Shown here: positions 32,901 to 43,979 of the stretch, piece by piece
How the letters are laid out: each line of letters opens with the position of its first letter
Position numbering within the stretch: position 1 is the stretch's first letter
Source of the DNA: Blastocladiella emersonii ATCC 22665
Taxonomy: Eukaryota; Blastocladiomycota; Blastocladiomycetes; Blastocladiales; Blastocladiaceae
Assembly (NCBI GenBank): GCA_025594325.1
Contig: JANHCV010000010.1
Span: forward strand, 1,612,001-1,676,000
Length of the DNA: 64,000 nucleotides
Reading direction: 5' to 3'
Made by a program: the position numbers and the translations under genes
Notes under the pieces: model-generated
Databases searched by the model: none
The model's input: only the letters and a program-made list of their open reading frames with translations
What the model was told of the DNA's origin: nothing

Positions 32901-34217
32901 TCGGATGATGACGACGACAGCGACGACGGGGATAGCACGGCGATGGACCTGCCCCCGTCCATGTCCACGTCCATCGACAGTCTCGCCGACATTCGCGATT
33001 TCCATGGTCCGCAGGCCGGCGGCCGCTACGAGTCGGACGAGGTCGAGAAGCCGCTTCACACATACGGTCTCGAGCCCGAGAAGGTGGGGGCAGTCTCGTC
33101 TGCAGCTGGCCGTGGCCTCGAAGACGTCGTCGACCCGAATGCCGAGCACACGGCCGACATTTACTCGCGCGGGCGCCCATCCGCTGCGCGCGGTCTGACT
33201 ACTGGATCGCAGAGCACGCTCTTCCCGCCGTCGGCCACTCAGCAGCAACAGCAGCAGTCGCCACGCCGCCACCGCCGCCGTGTTCCGAGCCCTTCGGCCA
33301 CGGGTACGCTGCTCCAGGCCGGACGCGTAGTCCTCGATGACGCTGCGCCCGACGTCGATGTCCTCGAGCAGCACGTGCGCGACCACATCATCCTGTGTGA
33401 CGCGGCACCCAATGCGCAGCTTCCCGACCACATTGACCTCTTCTTCGAGCCGCTGCGCGACCCGCTCATTGCGCGGCCGCTGCCCGTCGTGATCCTGTCC
33501 AACGAGGACCCGCCCGAGTCGGTGTTCGCGTACCCCGAAGTGTACCACATCCGCGGCAACCCACTGCGGCGGCGCGACCTGGTCCGCGCGGGCGTCGAGC
33601 GCGCGTCGCGGCTGGTCATCCTGTGCAGCCAAAAGGACAACAAGCGGACGGTCGACGCCGGGTCGATCCTGTGCGCGCTCAACGCCGAGTCGACGCAGCG
33701 GGTGCCGGCGCTTACCGTTGAGTTTGTCCACAAGCTCAACTTCAAGTTCATTGGCGAGACGGAGATCCTGCGCGACGTTCAGGATTCGTACGCGCAAACG
33801 ATCCTGCGGCCGGCGTACATGGCGGGCCACGCCTTCTCGAGCTCGCTCTTTGACGGCCTGCTAGCGCAGTCGTACTACTCGCCGCACGTGCTGTCGCTCA
33901 TCAAGCGGCTCATCTTCACGGGCCGCCCTACGCTCGTCGAGAAGCTCGCCAAGTCGTCGAGCAAGCCGCCGTCGATCCTGCCCAGCCAGCACACGGCCAT
34001 CCACGAGTTCCCAGTGCCCCGGCCGCTCATCGGCGCCGCGTACAAGGACCTGTACGCGTACCTCGCGAGCGAGGGCATGGTCCCGCTCGGGCTGTACCGC
34101 AGCCTCATGGTCCCGGCGTGCAAGCGGCCCATCTGCATGACGCTCGTCAACCCGCGGCCCGGCATGCTGCTGCGGGCGTCGGACCGCGTGTTCGTGCTCA
34201 GCAACCACGCGCTCTGA
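29915..34217 (+). CDS. BK (Slo)-like channel with RCK gating ring and non-canonical filter
   Basis: This is a predicted membrane cation-channel subunit of 1,390 aa in three exons (29915..31337, 31399..31707, 31777..34217), in phase. About 250 disordered Ser-rich residues come first, then S1-S6. The RCK1 domain starts at NQSHVIVTGTFDVNAIVEFL and follows Slo1 order through VFLNPNEPSEEIVAVL, SLAVKKYYPKLPVF and TLGMMSQSSRLPGF. RCK2 starts at VRDHIILCDAAPNAQLPDHI. An Asp-rich run (32885-32945) lies in the linker, not at the usual calcium-bowl place. The pore segment is VFYFTVMSSTSGLSTSI. T497-S-G-L-S-T502 (31464-31481) stands where T-V-G-Y-G-D is expected, so conduction or selectivity is probably altered. 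The domain order leaves little doubt about the family. Confidence 0.93.
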
Positions 34218-34534
34218 TATGTTTGTAATGGTGATGTCGAAACGTATATATGAAGTTGGACGCATGGCGTTCCTAAAAACGCGTCGCGTGAGGAAGGCTT
34301 GCTGCCGTGCTCGCGTCGTGAAATCAGTTTCAGCCACGGCGTGATCGAGGGCGTATTTTTCGCCGTCTCCCGCGAGCGCTTGGCGACGGTCATGCTGGCG
34401 GGTGGCTCGGTGCGGGTGCGGGTGCGGTGCGGGACGCGCCGCGCCGGCTCCGGCCCCTGCTCCGGCCCCGACCCCGCCCCTTCCGGCGACGGCCGCCGCT
34501 CCAGCGCATTGTACTCGCTCATCGCATTCATATC
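34218..34534. other. Intergenic 317 bp between the two channel genes
   Basis: This gap contains an AT-rich stretch with ATAT (34240-34252), presumably the 3' end of the first channel transcript, and the promoter of the second. No gene is supported. Confidence 0.45.
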
Positions 34535-37429
34535 ATGGAAAACTCTCCGCCGGGCCAGTTGCCCGTGCCGCCCGCGCCGCGGACGGAGCCCAGTTCGGCT
34601 GCGTCGACGCCAACGGGCGCGAGCCGGCTGATCATCATCGACGACCGCCCCGCTGCTGCCGCGGACCGGCCGTTTCCCGGCCCCGGCCTCGATGCGCGCC
34701 TTTCTGGGGCGTCCTTCCGCGCCCCGATCCCGTTGACGCACTCGCTCACCTCGCCGGCCAACCTCAACGGGCCCAACTCGGCCTCGCGCGCGCCCTCGTC
34801 GTGGTTCCAGCGGTTCGCGTCCGGCATCGGCTTCCCGGCGCCTCCGCCAGATGCGCGCGGGAGCCAGGGCCGCCGGAGCTACCCGGTGAGCCCGAGCGAT
34901 CCGACGGGCGGTGCGCGGCCATGGGCTCCGCCGCCGCCCGTCGGGTTTCCGCGGTCTAACACCCGCGGGTCTCGCTCCTCGGGCCGTCAGCGCTTCGGCC
35001 AGCCGTACCGGTTTGGAGCAAACACGGGGACCACCACGCCGCCGGGCACCGCGCATGGAACGCTGGCGAGCATGCGCCACCGGAACTCTATCGAATTCGG
35101 GGCAGGCGATGGGCTGGCGCACCGCCGCTCGCAGTCGGCCGACGGGCTCCTCGACACGGACGTGCTGGGGACGCACTCCGGCCCGCGCGTCACCATCAGC
35201 GGCGCACCCGACAAGGCGCGCCTTCCCGACGATGAGGATGGCGATGACGGTCCCGAAGACGTCGGGATTGACGAGAACGGGAACGTGCTCGATGAAACTC
35301 TCGAGGACCTTGAGCGCGACATCCAGGACAATGACGAGCGCTCGGTCCTCGAGAACAAGCTGTTCCGCAAGGAGTACCGCCGTCGTCGCGAGCTCGAGTT
35401 CCTCTCGGGCACGCGTAAGAAGATGTACCTGTTCCTCGAGGTCACCGAGACCCCGCTCGTACGCGTCGCCCTCTCCCTCACTGCACTTCCCCACGATCCC
35501 ACGCAGAACACTAACTCTTCCGTCAAATCTGCACTCTAGAGCCAGATCTACTCGCTCTTCTACTTTATCATGGTGCTGACCATGGTCGTGCTCATCTGCA
35601 TCGAGTCGTTGCCATCGTACTACCAGGTCGAGCCGCCGTGGATACTGTTCGACGATCTTTTGGCCATCTACTTTACGATTGATCTCCTTGCCCGCGTCTA
35701 CGCCGTACCTAGCCGAGTACGGTACCTGACACGAGTCTTGACGATTCTCGACATTCTCTCGCTGGTCCCTTTTTGGATCGACCTCGTTGCCCCGACTTCG
35801 ACCGACAACACTTTGATTGTCTTCCGCACACTGCGAATTAGTCGCATCTTCCAGCTATTCCGCCATCTGCGTGAATCGGTGCTCATCTCGATCACGGTGC
35901 AGTCGCTGGTCCGGTCCAAGGAAGCCTTCTTCCTCGTGCTCATGTACTCTTCGCTCGCCATGCTCGTCGCCTCGGCCGGTATGTACATTGTGGAGCGCGG
36001 CACGTTCGATGAGAACACCCGCTTGTGGATGCGGGAAGACGGAAAGGAGTCGCCGTTCCAGTCGATCTTGCACGGGTACGCGCCTTCCGACTTGACCCCA
36101 CTCACCTCCAATCACTCCCTAACACCACAAATCATGTCGTGCGCTAGACTGTACTGGTCGGTCGTGACGCTTTCGACCACGGGATACGGGGACGTGACCC
36201 CCATCACGTCCGCGGGCAAGGCCATCAGTGGGTTGACCATGTTGGTCGGTGTTTCGGTCATTTCGCTGCCTGTGTCGATCATCGGCTCTCATTTCATGGC
36301 AGAATGGCTCGAGTACAACCGGCTTCGTCTCAAGGCCCGCGTTCATACCCAGGACTTGCTGTACGCGCAGGGGGTGGTGGCCACGCCCGGCTCCGCCAGC
36401 ATGGCCTCGACCCGAATGGCTCGCCGCGCCCGCATCCAGCAACTCCGCGACCAGAATGATGCCATCATGCAGCTCGTGAGCCAGGCTCAAGAAGCTCTCA
36501 ATGATGTGAACCCGACCGACACTTACATCCGGTACAAGCGCGTCAAGGCCAAGTACGCGGCGGCGCTTGCGCGGATACAGGTCCTCGAGTCCGAGTTGGT
36601 GCGGTGGAAATCACTTGCCAAGCGCTTCCCTACCCATACGCATCAGTTCCATCGTGGGGTGGAGGAAGTGTTTGGCGCGGCGACCACCAACGAGGCGAGT
36701 GGGAGTACTCTCTTCAGCCGCGGACCTGGCTTGGCTGGAAACAACATCAACGAGGACGACGACCACGCTCATGCTCGGCTTGCTCGTTCCATGACGGTCC
36801 CTGCTCCCTCGCGTCCAAATCTCGCGCACGACGCGACGACCGCGCGCTCGCCCGCTGGCTCCCGCGACCCGTCGCCGATGCCCAGCCCAAACCCGCACTT
36901 TTCGGTGCTGGAGCGGCGCGGTCTCAACCTTTCGTTGACAGGCCTCTTCAATCCGCTCGCGGGCATCGAGCAGCAGCGGGAGTCAGAACCGAGTCGCGGC
37001 CGCACCACGTCCTCGCGCTCCCGGCGCCCCCGCTTACCCAGCATCTTCATGCGCCGCACTGAGACGACCTCGGCCGCCGCCAACCCTCGCATCAGCAAGA
37101 CCATGATCCGGCGCGTCGACCTGCCCTCGGGCCTCGTCTCTGGCACCAGCACTTGGCACGGGCGGCCCATGGAGCTGACTCGCGAGCCGTCGCTTGCTCC
37201 CCAAACCTCGCCGCCGTCCCTGGGCCCCGCATCGCCCAATCCGGCTCCGGCAACGCTGACCCAGCTGTTCCTGGACCAGCCGATTACCATGTCGCCGGCG
37301 AACGCGTCCGTGGCCAACTCGATTGCGGAACAGCAGGACCCTCGCAACGCGTCAACATCAGCGCCAACCGCGGAGCACGCGCCAGCGCCCGAGTCTCCGT
37401 CGCTCGAGGGCAGTCACGGCTTTTCGTAG
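34535..37429 (+). CDS. Voltage-gated potassium channel (Kv-type, six helices)
   Basis: This is a predicted plasma-membrane K+ channel subunit of 913 aa in three exons (34535..35458, 35540..36075, 36148..37429), in phase. A long disordered N-terminus, without a recognisable T1 domain, leads into S1 (YSLFYFIMVLTMVVLICI). S4 has regularly spaced arginines (FRTLRISRIFQLFRHLRES). After splicing, the pore reads LYWSVVTLSTTGYGDVTP, an intact TTGYGD filter (residues 497-502). The second intron is stop-free, so the unspliced frame stays open. The C-terminus has a coiled coil (about RARIQQLRDQNDAIMQLVSQ) that may replace T1 for tetramerisation, then a Ser/Pro-rich tail. It lies 317 bp downstream of the BK-like gene, on the same strand. 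Confidence 0.95.
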
Positions 37430-37470
37430 GTTAAAAAATAAATCATATCCTGCTTTCGCAACGCCCCTAC

Positions 37471-37882
37471 CTACTCTGCAAACTCGCTCATGGTCAGCGC
37501 GACGCTGGCCAGCTGCTCCATGAGCGAGTTGACGGCCGTCCGCAGCATCTTGACCGAGGTTGCCTCGACGATCCTAAGGGCCGCAACTGGTTACTTCCAT
37601 GCCGGTTCGGGTGAGATAAAGGGAGAGCGACGAGAGCGACGTACACTTCGAGCATCGAGTCGACCTCATGGAAGCTGGATCGCGACTCGCGCGGTTTCAA
37701 CGGCTTGTCCACAGCCAGAACCCGCGCGGCGATCGAGGCAAGGTGTGCTGTTGGGAACGGGACCTGAAGAGTGCTAAGGGATCGCAGGCGGGTCAGGAAG
37801 CCGTTCAGGAAGGGACCGGCGCGCGGATCACGGCCACGACGACGACTTACACGGAGTGCTCCATGGGTGCGACCTGATCCAT
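37471..37882 (-). CDS. PCC1: EKC/KEOPS complex subunit Pcc1
   Basis: Pcc1 is the dimerisation subunit of KEOPS, which makes the t6A37 modification of ANN-decoding tRNAs and affects telomeres and transcription in yeast. It has 87 aa (yeast 88) in three small exons, 37882..37851, 37773..37645 and 37573..37471, all in phase. The spliced protein shows the Pcc1/CTAG hallmarks: TLQVPFPTAHLASIAARVL, a short VDKPLKP, the mid strand MLEVIVEATSVKMLRTAVNS and the final helix. The genomic frames look like nothing until joined, so automated annotation could easily miss it. Open frames further upstream (to 38074) are protein-like but not needed. Confidence 0.9.
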
Positions 37883-38125
37883 CGAGTTTGACTGGACCTC
37901 TGATGCGGCCCGCTTCATGACGTTGCGCCAAGTCTTCCTCGCTTCAGCAACAATCGAGATGACGAGGTGATGCCCCTCAGCAGTTCCCTTGCCCTCAGGC
38001 GTGACGTACGTGAAGGACGAAGGTTCGCGGCATCGCCTCGTCCTCCATCCGCCGCAGCTTCCGCTCTCTCTCACAGCACACGAAGCCGTAGTGGATGAAA
38101 CTGTAGTGCAGAATGTATAGAGGAA

Positions 38126-39679
38126 CTAGATATCCAGGTAGAACGCAACCTCGCAAAAGTTGATGAGCAGCTTAGGTGCCCGCCGCGGGATCTGGACCAT
38201 CCACCGCTCGCTCTGGCGAAGCGCCGTGTCGGCATCGACGAACCCGCCCCACCAGTCTCGCACATCGGCCTGCGACGCGCGTGCGCCGACCACGGAGATG
38301 GCGCGCAGGTGCGGCCAGTAGGAGAGCGCGGCGTGGAGCGTGCGGCGGGAGATGCGGGTGCACCACGCGAGAGACAGCACGCGGAGCGCTGGAGCGTGCC
38401 GTGCGAGCTGGGCGAGCCCAACATCCGTGATGTCGCGGCAGTGGGTCAGGTCGAGGTGAGTGAGCCGTTTCGGCCCGTGCTGCGCCAGCGCGGCGAGGGT
38501 CTGGTCGGTCAGATGTGTGTTCCACGCCAGCGCCAGCCGGATCAGCCGTGGCGCGACCACCGGGAGGACGGCCGTGCACCAGGTGTCGGTGCGGTCGGTT
38601 CCGGAGAGGTTGAGGTGCGTGATGTGCGCCAGCGCGGCTGCAACCGTGGAAGCTGGGAGCGGGCTCGCGAGCAGCCGGAGCTGGAGGCCCTTGAGGAAGG
38701 ACACGTTCAAGTAGCGAAGTCGTGCTGGCGGTGGCGTGAAGATGCTTCCGCGGCGCCGCGCATTGGTGGTAGCGGCCATGGAACCAGCTCCGCCTTGGAT
38801 CGGCCATTGATGAACGCTGCCGAGATCATCTGGATGCCGCGCCAAGGAGCAAGCAAGGACTTGATCAACGAGGCGGCCGAGCATTGGATGGCCACGACTA
38901 GCCTCCTCCAGCTGGGCCAGATTCAGACCTTGAACCCACGCAAACAAGGGAAGTTGTGCGAGTTGGAGGCAAGCACCTGCATCACCACTACTCAACGGCC
39001 GCGAAGCGGCGTGCGCACTTGAGCTGCCATCGAGGATCGAGACCAGTTTGCCGAGCGACTTGACGCTCCGAAGCGCGGGGACGCGGTACAAGATGGGAAG
39101 GATGATTAATGCCATCCGACGCGACACGCGCGTCCACGCCGCGAGGGTTGCTTGGGCGTCCAACGCTGACCACACGAGCGATTCTATACCGCTTGCTGCA
39201 GACTCGGTGAAGAAGCCGAGATCCTGGCAGAGTGTTGGAAACAGCGCAAGTGCAATTTGCTGCAAGATTTCGGCCGGGAGCGCGTCGAGGGAAGCGGGGA
39301 GTGGCTCGCGGTCACCAATGCCTTCAAGGGAGAGAATCGAGAGCCTGCGTCCAGCAAAGGTTACCCCTTGGCCGGGCACACATTCATGGCCGTCGTCGTT
39401 TGACCATGGGACGACAGGGATAGAGAGAAGAGTTGACGATCGTTTTGAGGCTGCGGAAGAGTCGCTCGGGTGGAGTCGGACATCAATGGACGAGAGCGAC
39501 AGCGGCCGGCGCCTTCCGGCACTACTTGAGATACTACTGCTGCTGGACGAGAACCCCGAGAGATGATCAACAGGATCAAGGCGGTTGTCCCCCTTGTCGG
39601 TGCCGATGTGTCGAGCGTGGCGGCCGCCCGAAGCGGGAGTCGAGTAGTGATACTTGGGCGTCAGCGCCTCGTCTTCCAT
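38126..39679 (-). CDS. F-box / leucine-rich-repeat protein
   Basis: This is a probable SCF ubiquitin-ligase substrate adaptor, single exon, 517 aa. A Ser-rich N-terminus (SGFSSSSSSISSSAGRRR) precedes an F-box-like helix (LDALPAEILQQIALALFP) whose second half carries an insertion before SRRMALIILPILYRVP. AMN1-type LRRs fill the C-terminal third (ITHLNLSGTDR, RLTHLDLTHCRDITDVGL, ALRVLSLAWCTRIS). The first true ATG is at 39679; the longer frame begins only at a GTG. It ends 244 bp upstream of PCC1 on the same strand. The F-box itself is degenerate, so ligase membership is less certain than the LRRs. Confidence 0.8.
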   Translation of the reverse strand: MEDEALTPKYHYSTPASGGRHARHIGTDKGDNRLDPVDHLSGFSSSSSSISSSAGRRRPLSLSSIDVRLHPSDSSAASKRSSTLLSIPVVPWSNDDGHECVPGQGVTFAGRRLSILSLEGIGDREPLPASLDALPAEILQQIALALFPTLCQDLGFFTESAASGIESLVWSALDAQATLAAWTRVSRRMALIILPILYRVPALRSVKSLGKLVSILDGSSSAHAASRPLSSGDAGACLQLAQLPLFAWVQGLNLAQLEEASRGHPMLGRLVDQVLACSLARHPDDLGSVHQWPIQGGAGSMAATTNARRRGSIFTPPPARLRYLNVSFLKGLQLRLLASPLPASTVAAALAHITHLNLSGTDRTDTWCTAVLPVVAPRLIRLALAWNTHLTDQTLAALAQHGPKRLTHLDLTHCRDITDVGLAQLARHAPALRVLSLAWCTRISRRTLHAALSYWPHLRAISVVGARASQADVRDWWGGFVDADTALRQSERWMVQIPRRAPKLLINFCEVAFYLDI

Positions 39680-40087
39680 CGCGACATTCGTTGTTGCTTG
39701 GGCGAGAGGGAGAGCTTCACGGCGGGCGGCTTCTCCTCCCCACACCCTCACTCACACGCCTAGGACAGCCAGGTCAAGCCCGTACGATGTCAGGGTCCTG
39801 CGGGTGAAGCGAAGTGGCGGAGTGTGGCGGGTGGCGGCGGCGTGGCTGAGTGCGACCTTCGGGTTCGGCTGGACGGCCGTGGCCGCGTCCCGTTCGTCAC
39901 GCTGAAGGTGGTCAAAGTTGGCGTCCTCCTGGTCACGGTAGCCCAGGAGAAGAACCAGCGCTCTGAACCGCGCCAAGGGATGTATGTAGCCTCAATCCGA
40001 ACCAAACGCGCGCTTCCCAACAGCCTCCAATCCCTGAGACAAGCCAGAATCTGGACTAAGATCGACTTCAATGAACATGACACCAGG
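39680..40087. other. Intergenic 408 bp
   Basis: This stretch holds the F-box gene promoter and the RRP7 3' flank. No gene is supported. Confidence 0.45.
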
Positions 40088-41051
40088 TCAGTACGGCTTG
40101 AAACGCCGGTTGCGCTTGAGCTCTTCAATCCGCTTCTTGTCCGACTCAAACTTTTCACGCAGCTCCAGCAAACCTAGATCGCAAAAGACGTGGGAGTTGC
40201 AGTTAGTGACCAACTGGCATCTCACAGGCCTGCGTAGATGAGACGTACGGCTGCGCTTCTCCTCGCGCATCTGGAACCGGTAAAAGTCCTTGCGCTCGTG
40301 TTCCTTGGGCTTTGTCCGGGCCGCAGCCTCGGACGTGTTACCACCACGCTTGCGCGTCACGAGAATGAATCCGTCGGCATCAACCGTCTTGGCCTGCTGA
40401 GAGCGGGACTCCTCGGCCTTGCGGGCGTCGTACTCGGCAATCACGGCGGTCGCGGCCTCAACGAGCTGCTGGCGATCGCCCCGCGACGCGAGATGGGCAG
40501 AGAGGTAGGCTAGTGGGTTAAAACGCAATATCATGGTCAGAACGCGATGCATCATGTTCGGGCCGGGCGGGACTCCTCGTACAGGAGATACCGAGGGGCG
40601 CTGCGAGCTTTGCGTCCCACTTCTCACTTGAAACACTCGTCGCCAAGCGGTTCAGCGCAGTTGCCTTCTTAAACACGACGTAGGCGATCTCCGCGGCGGG
40701 AAGAAGCTCCTTTCGTGCTGCGCGAGCTGCCACGTCTTCCTTGGTCTCCGTAGCGTCAAGCGGTCCAATCACCACGCGCTCAACGGCACCGACGGTGCCA
40801 AAGAGTGCCGTGAGCTGCTCCACCGTCGTGTCGATCGGGACATTGAGGACGTAAACCGTCTTGTCTGCGGGAAGCAGCGCATGACCATCGGTTCCACTCA
40901 CGTGCGCGCGGAACAGGAGCTCGTGGGGATGCGCGTGGCTCGGGGTCGCATCACCGGCGTGGTACACGCGGTTCTTCTTCGACAGAACAGGCAAGCGGAG
41001 GACAAAGTAGCCGTTGCCCAGAGCGACGGGTTTGCTCGACGAGTGTGACAT
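40088..41051 (-). CDS. RRP7: Ribosomal RNA-processing protein Rrp7
   Basis: This is a nucleolar small-subunit-processome component needed for 18S rRNA maturation (UTP-C/CURI-type complex in yeast). It has 268 aa in three exons, 41051..40592, 40509..40249 and 40173..40088, in phase. The N-terminal half contains an RRM-like fold (VYVLNVPIDTTVEQLTALF). The C-terminal Rrp7 signature is DGFILVTRKR, then FYRFQMREEKRS. A spliced basic helix (LLELREKFESDKKRIEELK) ends in FKPY. The motif order and length match the family. It shares a 255-bp divergent promoter with the thioredoxin-like gene. Confidence 0.92.
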
Positions 41052-41306
41052 GCTTTCAGTTGGTTAAGATTTCATGGATGGTGTTTGGCCCGGCTCAGTG
41101 AGTGGTATGGCGCGTTGGATCGAGGAGTGGAGACCGGCGGTGGAGGGGCGTGCAAACGCGTCCAAGGTCAGCTGATATCCTGTGATGCGTCGTCGAGCGC
41201 CACTCAACACTGCTGCAGCTGCTGCTGCAGCGACGCGACGCGCCTTGCCGCTTTCACCCCCTCTGCTCGTTCGCTGCCAACGTCAGCACACACACATTGT
41301 ATAGCC

Positions 41307-41754
41307 ATGAAAGTCAAGCGCATCCCCTTCGATTCCGCGACCGACTTTGACGCGGAGATTGCCAAGATCGTGGCCGACGCCCCGGGTCCGGTCGTCGTCC
41401 TCTTCTTTGGGAACGAGCTCCCGGAGACGAACGAGTCTTTTTGCCCGGACTGCGTGGTCGCTGATCCGCTGATCCGCAAGGCGGTGCTGTCGCACGCTCA
41501 ATCGGCCACCATCACGCTTGTCGAGGTGCCGTCGGGCGCGCGTGACGAGTATGGCCACCAGCGACCCCCAAAAGCGCACTGTCCCTGACATCAACAATTG
41601 TAGGTGGCGCTCCCCGGACAACCGCTACCGCAAGCACCCCCAGATCCAGCTCGCACGGATCCCAACGCTGGTCCAGTGGACCCGTGATGGACCCGCTGGT
41701 CGCCTCGTTGAGGACGAGTGCGCCGACGAGGCCAAGCTCGCGGCATTCCTGTGA
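41307..41754 (+). CDS. Thioredoxin-like protein of the TXNDC17/TRP14 (DUF953) family
   Basis: This is a small cytosolic disulfide or persulfide reductase-like protein, 130 aa in two exons (41307..41548 and 41604..41754; GTATGG...TAG intron). The active site is FCPDC (the family has WCPDC), preceded by VVVLFFGNELPETNES and followed by VVADPLIRKAV. After splicing, EWRSPDNRYRKHP and IPTLVQW match the family's second half, including the cis-Pro before Thr. Replacement of the active-site Trp by Phe is the only oddity. The length equals that of human TXNDC17 within a few residues. Confidence 0.9.
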
Positions 41755-41833
41755 TTGATTCCTTTCTGTCACAGATGTATCGGCAGTAAAGGATGCGAAT
41801 ACTATCGATTCAATCACAAAGCTCGTTCGCTAC

Positions 41834-43867
41834 CTACGAGTACATCATCCGCTCGACTTGCTCAGGCGCCATATCCCGGGCGTGATCCTGCAACTTTCGC
41901 ACGTTGAGAGCGTCAAGGTGAGCCGAGAGTGCACGGTCGTGTGTGACCATGATGCCGTTCTCAAAGTTGGCGTGGACGAGACAGACGCGCGAAACGCCGG
42001 GTGAGATGGCGAGCATTCCTGCAGTGAAGGCGGCCGTGCGCGGGGCTCCAACGATTTGGACCGCGTGAAGTTGTGCGTCCATGAGATAAGTGGAGCCGTC
42101 GAATCCACAAGCAATGACCACGTTCCCAATGGACGTTGAGTGAAGGAGTTGGTGGTTTACCTGTAGATCTGCTGACTGCGCGGTGCCGTCTGGCAACTGG
42201 AAAGTCAGGGTGCCGTCGGCAGTAACGACGCATAGAGTCCCACAGGGTAGCACGACGACCTCGGTTCCGACTTGGCCAGTGAAACGGCTGCTTGACGTTG
42301 TTGCCGCGGTTGGATCGGATCCGCTCGTCGAGTAGCGTACAGGGTTGAACGACATGGCTTGGTTGAGACTTTGGAGGTACGGGTTCTCTACTTTGGCCCG
42401 ATTTCCAGTCGCTCGGTCACTCACACCTGTCATGCCTGCACGAGGGGGAACGACAGTGACGGTTGCCTGGTCCCCATTAGGCGCAAGGGCAACGTACGTC
42501 CCACTTGGCTGTGACACAAGTAGAAAAGGACTGGCGGTTCCGTCAGGCTTGGTACGGTTGAGCAACGAGAGCGATCCAACCTGCCCAGGGAACCCGTGCC
42601 GCGACTTGAGCACGAGCGCGTTAGAGTCAAGTTGCGCAGCTCCAGAATTGACATGACCGTGGTTGAAAACAGCTTTAAGAGGCCCGCGGCCATGATGTCC
42701 AAGTGGTGAAGGCGAAAACGGTTGCGGCCGAGGTGTTGCAGGTGGAGTTCCTGAAGCTGGCATGGTCGCGTTAGCGGCGGCTGCGAGGATAGCAAGCGGT
42801 GGCGCCGTGAGCGTGCGACGACGGTTCTTGGTCAGTGAAGCGGCCGGGAGTTGGGCAGCTGAAGAAGTGCCCGATGCAAAAAGGCCACCGGACTTGCCCG
42901 TCGCCGTCGTGGCCATCGTGGCCATAGATGAGGTCGAGCTGAAAAGGCTTTCCGGCGCGCTGCCGGTATCAAAGGCAGGATACGGCGGGAGGTGCACGTC
43001 GAACACGTAGATTTGCCGGTCGGTGCGGGCAAGAACGAGCTCGTTTCGGCCATCGCCATCTAAGAGCGGGATCTATGATTAGTCAAGGGAGGGTAAGGCT
43101 ATGTTGACCCATTCCTGAGCCGATTGGCGTACCTGTGTCCGCAATGAGACTTCTGCACACGTTCAGGGGCGCAGAAGCGCGAAGCCGCGTCGCGAGCGCC
43201 TTTGTTCCGTTTGACTGGGTGACAACGTCCAGAACGGTAAGAACTCCTTCCGCGGAGATAGCGACGATTGAAGGTAAGCCAGTCGAGCCAATGTCACCAA
43301 TGACCAGGCTAGTCACGGATCCTAGCCCGTCTGCAACGAGCCAGGGCTCGCCCACGCTCTCAGGCAGCTCTTCGTCGTAGCTGATCGGCGCACTACCATT
43401 CTGGTGCGGCTCGGCGCTGGTGGCATCGTTCGAAACGTTCGGACTTGACTGAGACGGCCATGTTCCGTCACCAGTAAGGTATTTGAAGACGGCTAAGCAC
43501 CCATGAATGTTTGCAACTACGACCTCGTTCTCCTTCGGGCGTCTCGCACGATTAGTAGGGCAATGCAGTGACAGCGGGTATCGATTCGAACTTACCCCAT
43601 CGGCGTCCACATCCCCGAGCGCAATCGCATTTGCGTTCATGTTGCCCTCAAAACGCCATGACGCTATCGACCGACCAGCAGTTGGCTCGGCAGGCGGTGA
43701 GTTCACGACGGGATTCAGTGGGAACGAGCGAAATCGGGCAACCGTAGTCAGGGAGGGTAATAGTTCGTGCGGGCATCCTATTGCATCAAGTTACTTATTG
43801 TTTCGTAGAATTTCATGGGTTCGGCGTTGCACATGAAGGGGACGCGCCGCGCGATGTTCGCGATCAT
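41834..43867 (-). CDS. ITFG2-like FG-GAP/beta-propeller protein (KICSTOR-type component)
   Basis: In animals ITFG2 is part of KICSTOR, which brings GATOR1 to lysosomes and restrains TORC1. This protein has 588 aa in four exons, 43867..43795, 43663..43596, 43532..43133 and 43059..41834, in phase. Splicing creates two calcium-loop-like FG-GAP motifs: ALGDVDADG-ENEVVVAN and ADTDGDGRNELVLARTD. Further matches run in ITFG2 order: GQVGSLSLL, PFLLVSQPSGTY, VNHQLLHSTSIGNVVIACG and AAFTAGMLAIS. An Ala/Pro-rich insertion of roughly 80 residues lies in the middle. Exon 1 (MIANIARRVPF...) is the least certain part. Only 112 bp separate it from the divergent AspRS gene. Confidence 0.82.
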
Positions 43868-43979
43868 CTGACCGACGACAGCCCCGCAGGTCAAGTCGGT
43901 TGTTGAGCAGTTGATGAGCCAAGTCCCCCTGGTTGAGCGGGCAGCCCAACTCTCTCTCTCCCGACCCACATAAAACGCT

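Noticed and set aside
32885-32945. Asp-rich run as a BK calcium bowl
   Set aside because: It lies in the RCK1-RCK2 linker, not in the C-terminal part of RCK2, and similar acidic runs occur in disordered regions of other proteins here.
37847-38074. Extra upstream exon for PCC1 or a separate small gene
   Set aside because: Two competing protein-like frames exist, but neither splices cleanly. The 87-aa model from 37882 already matches the full family length.
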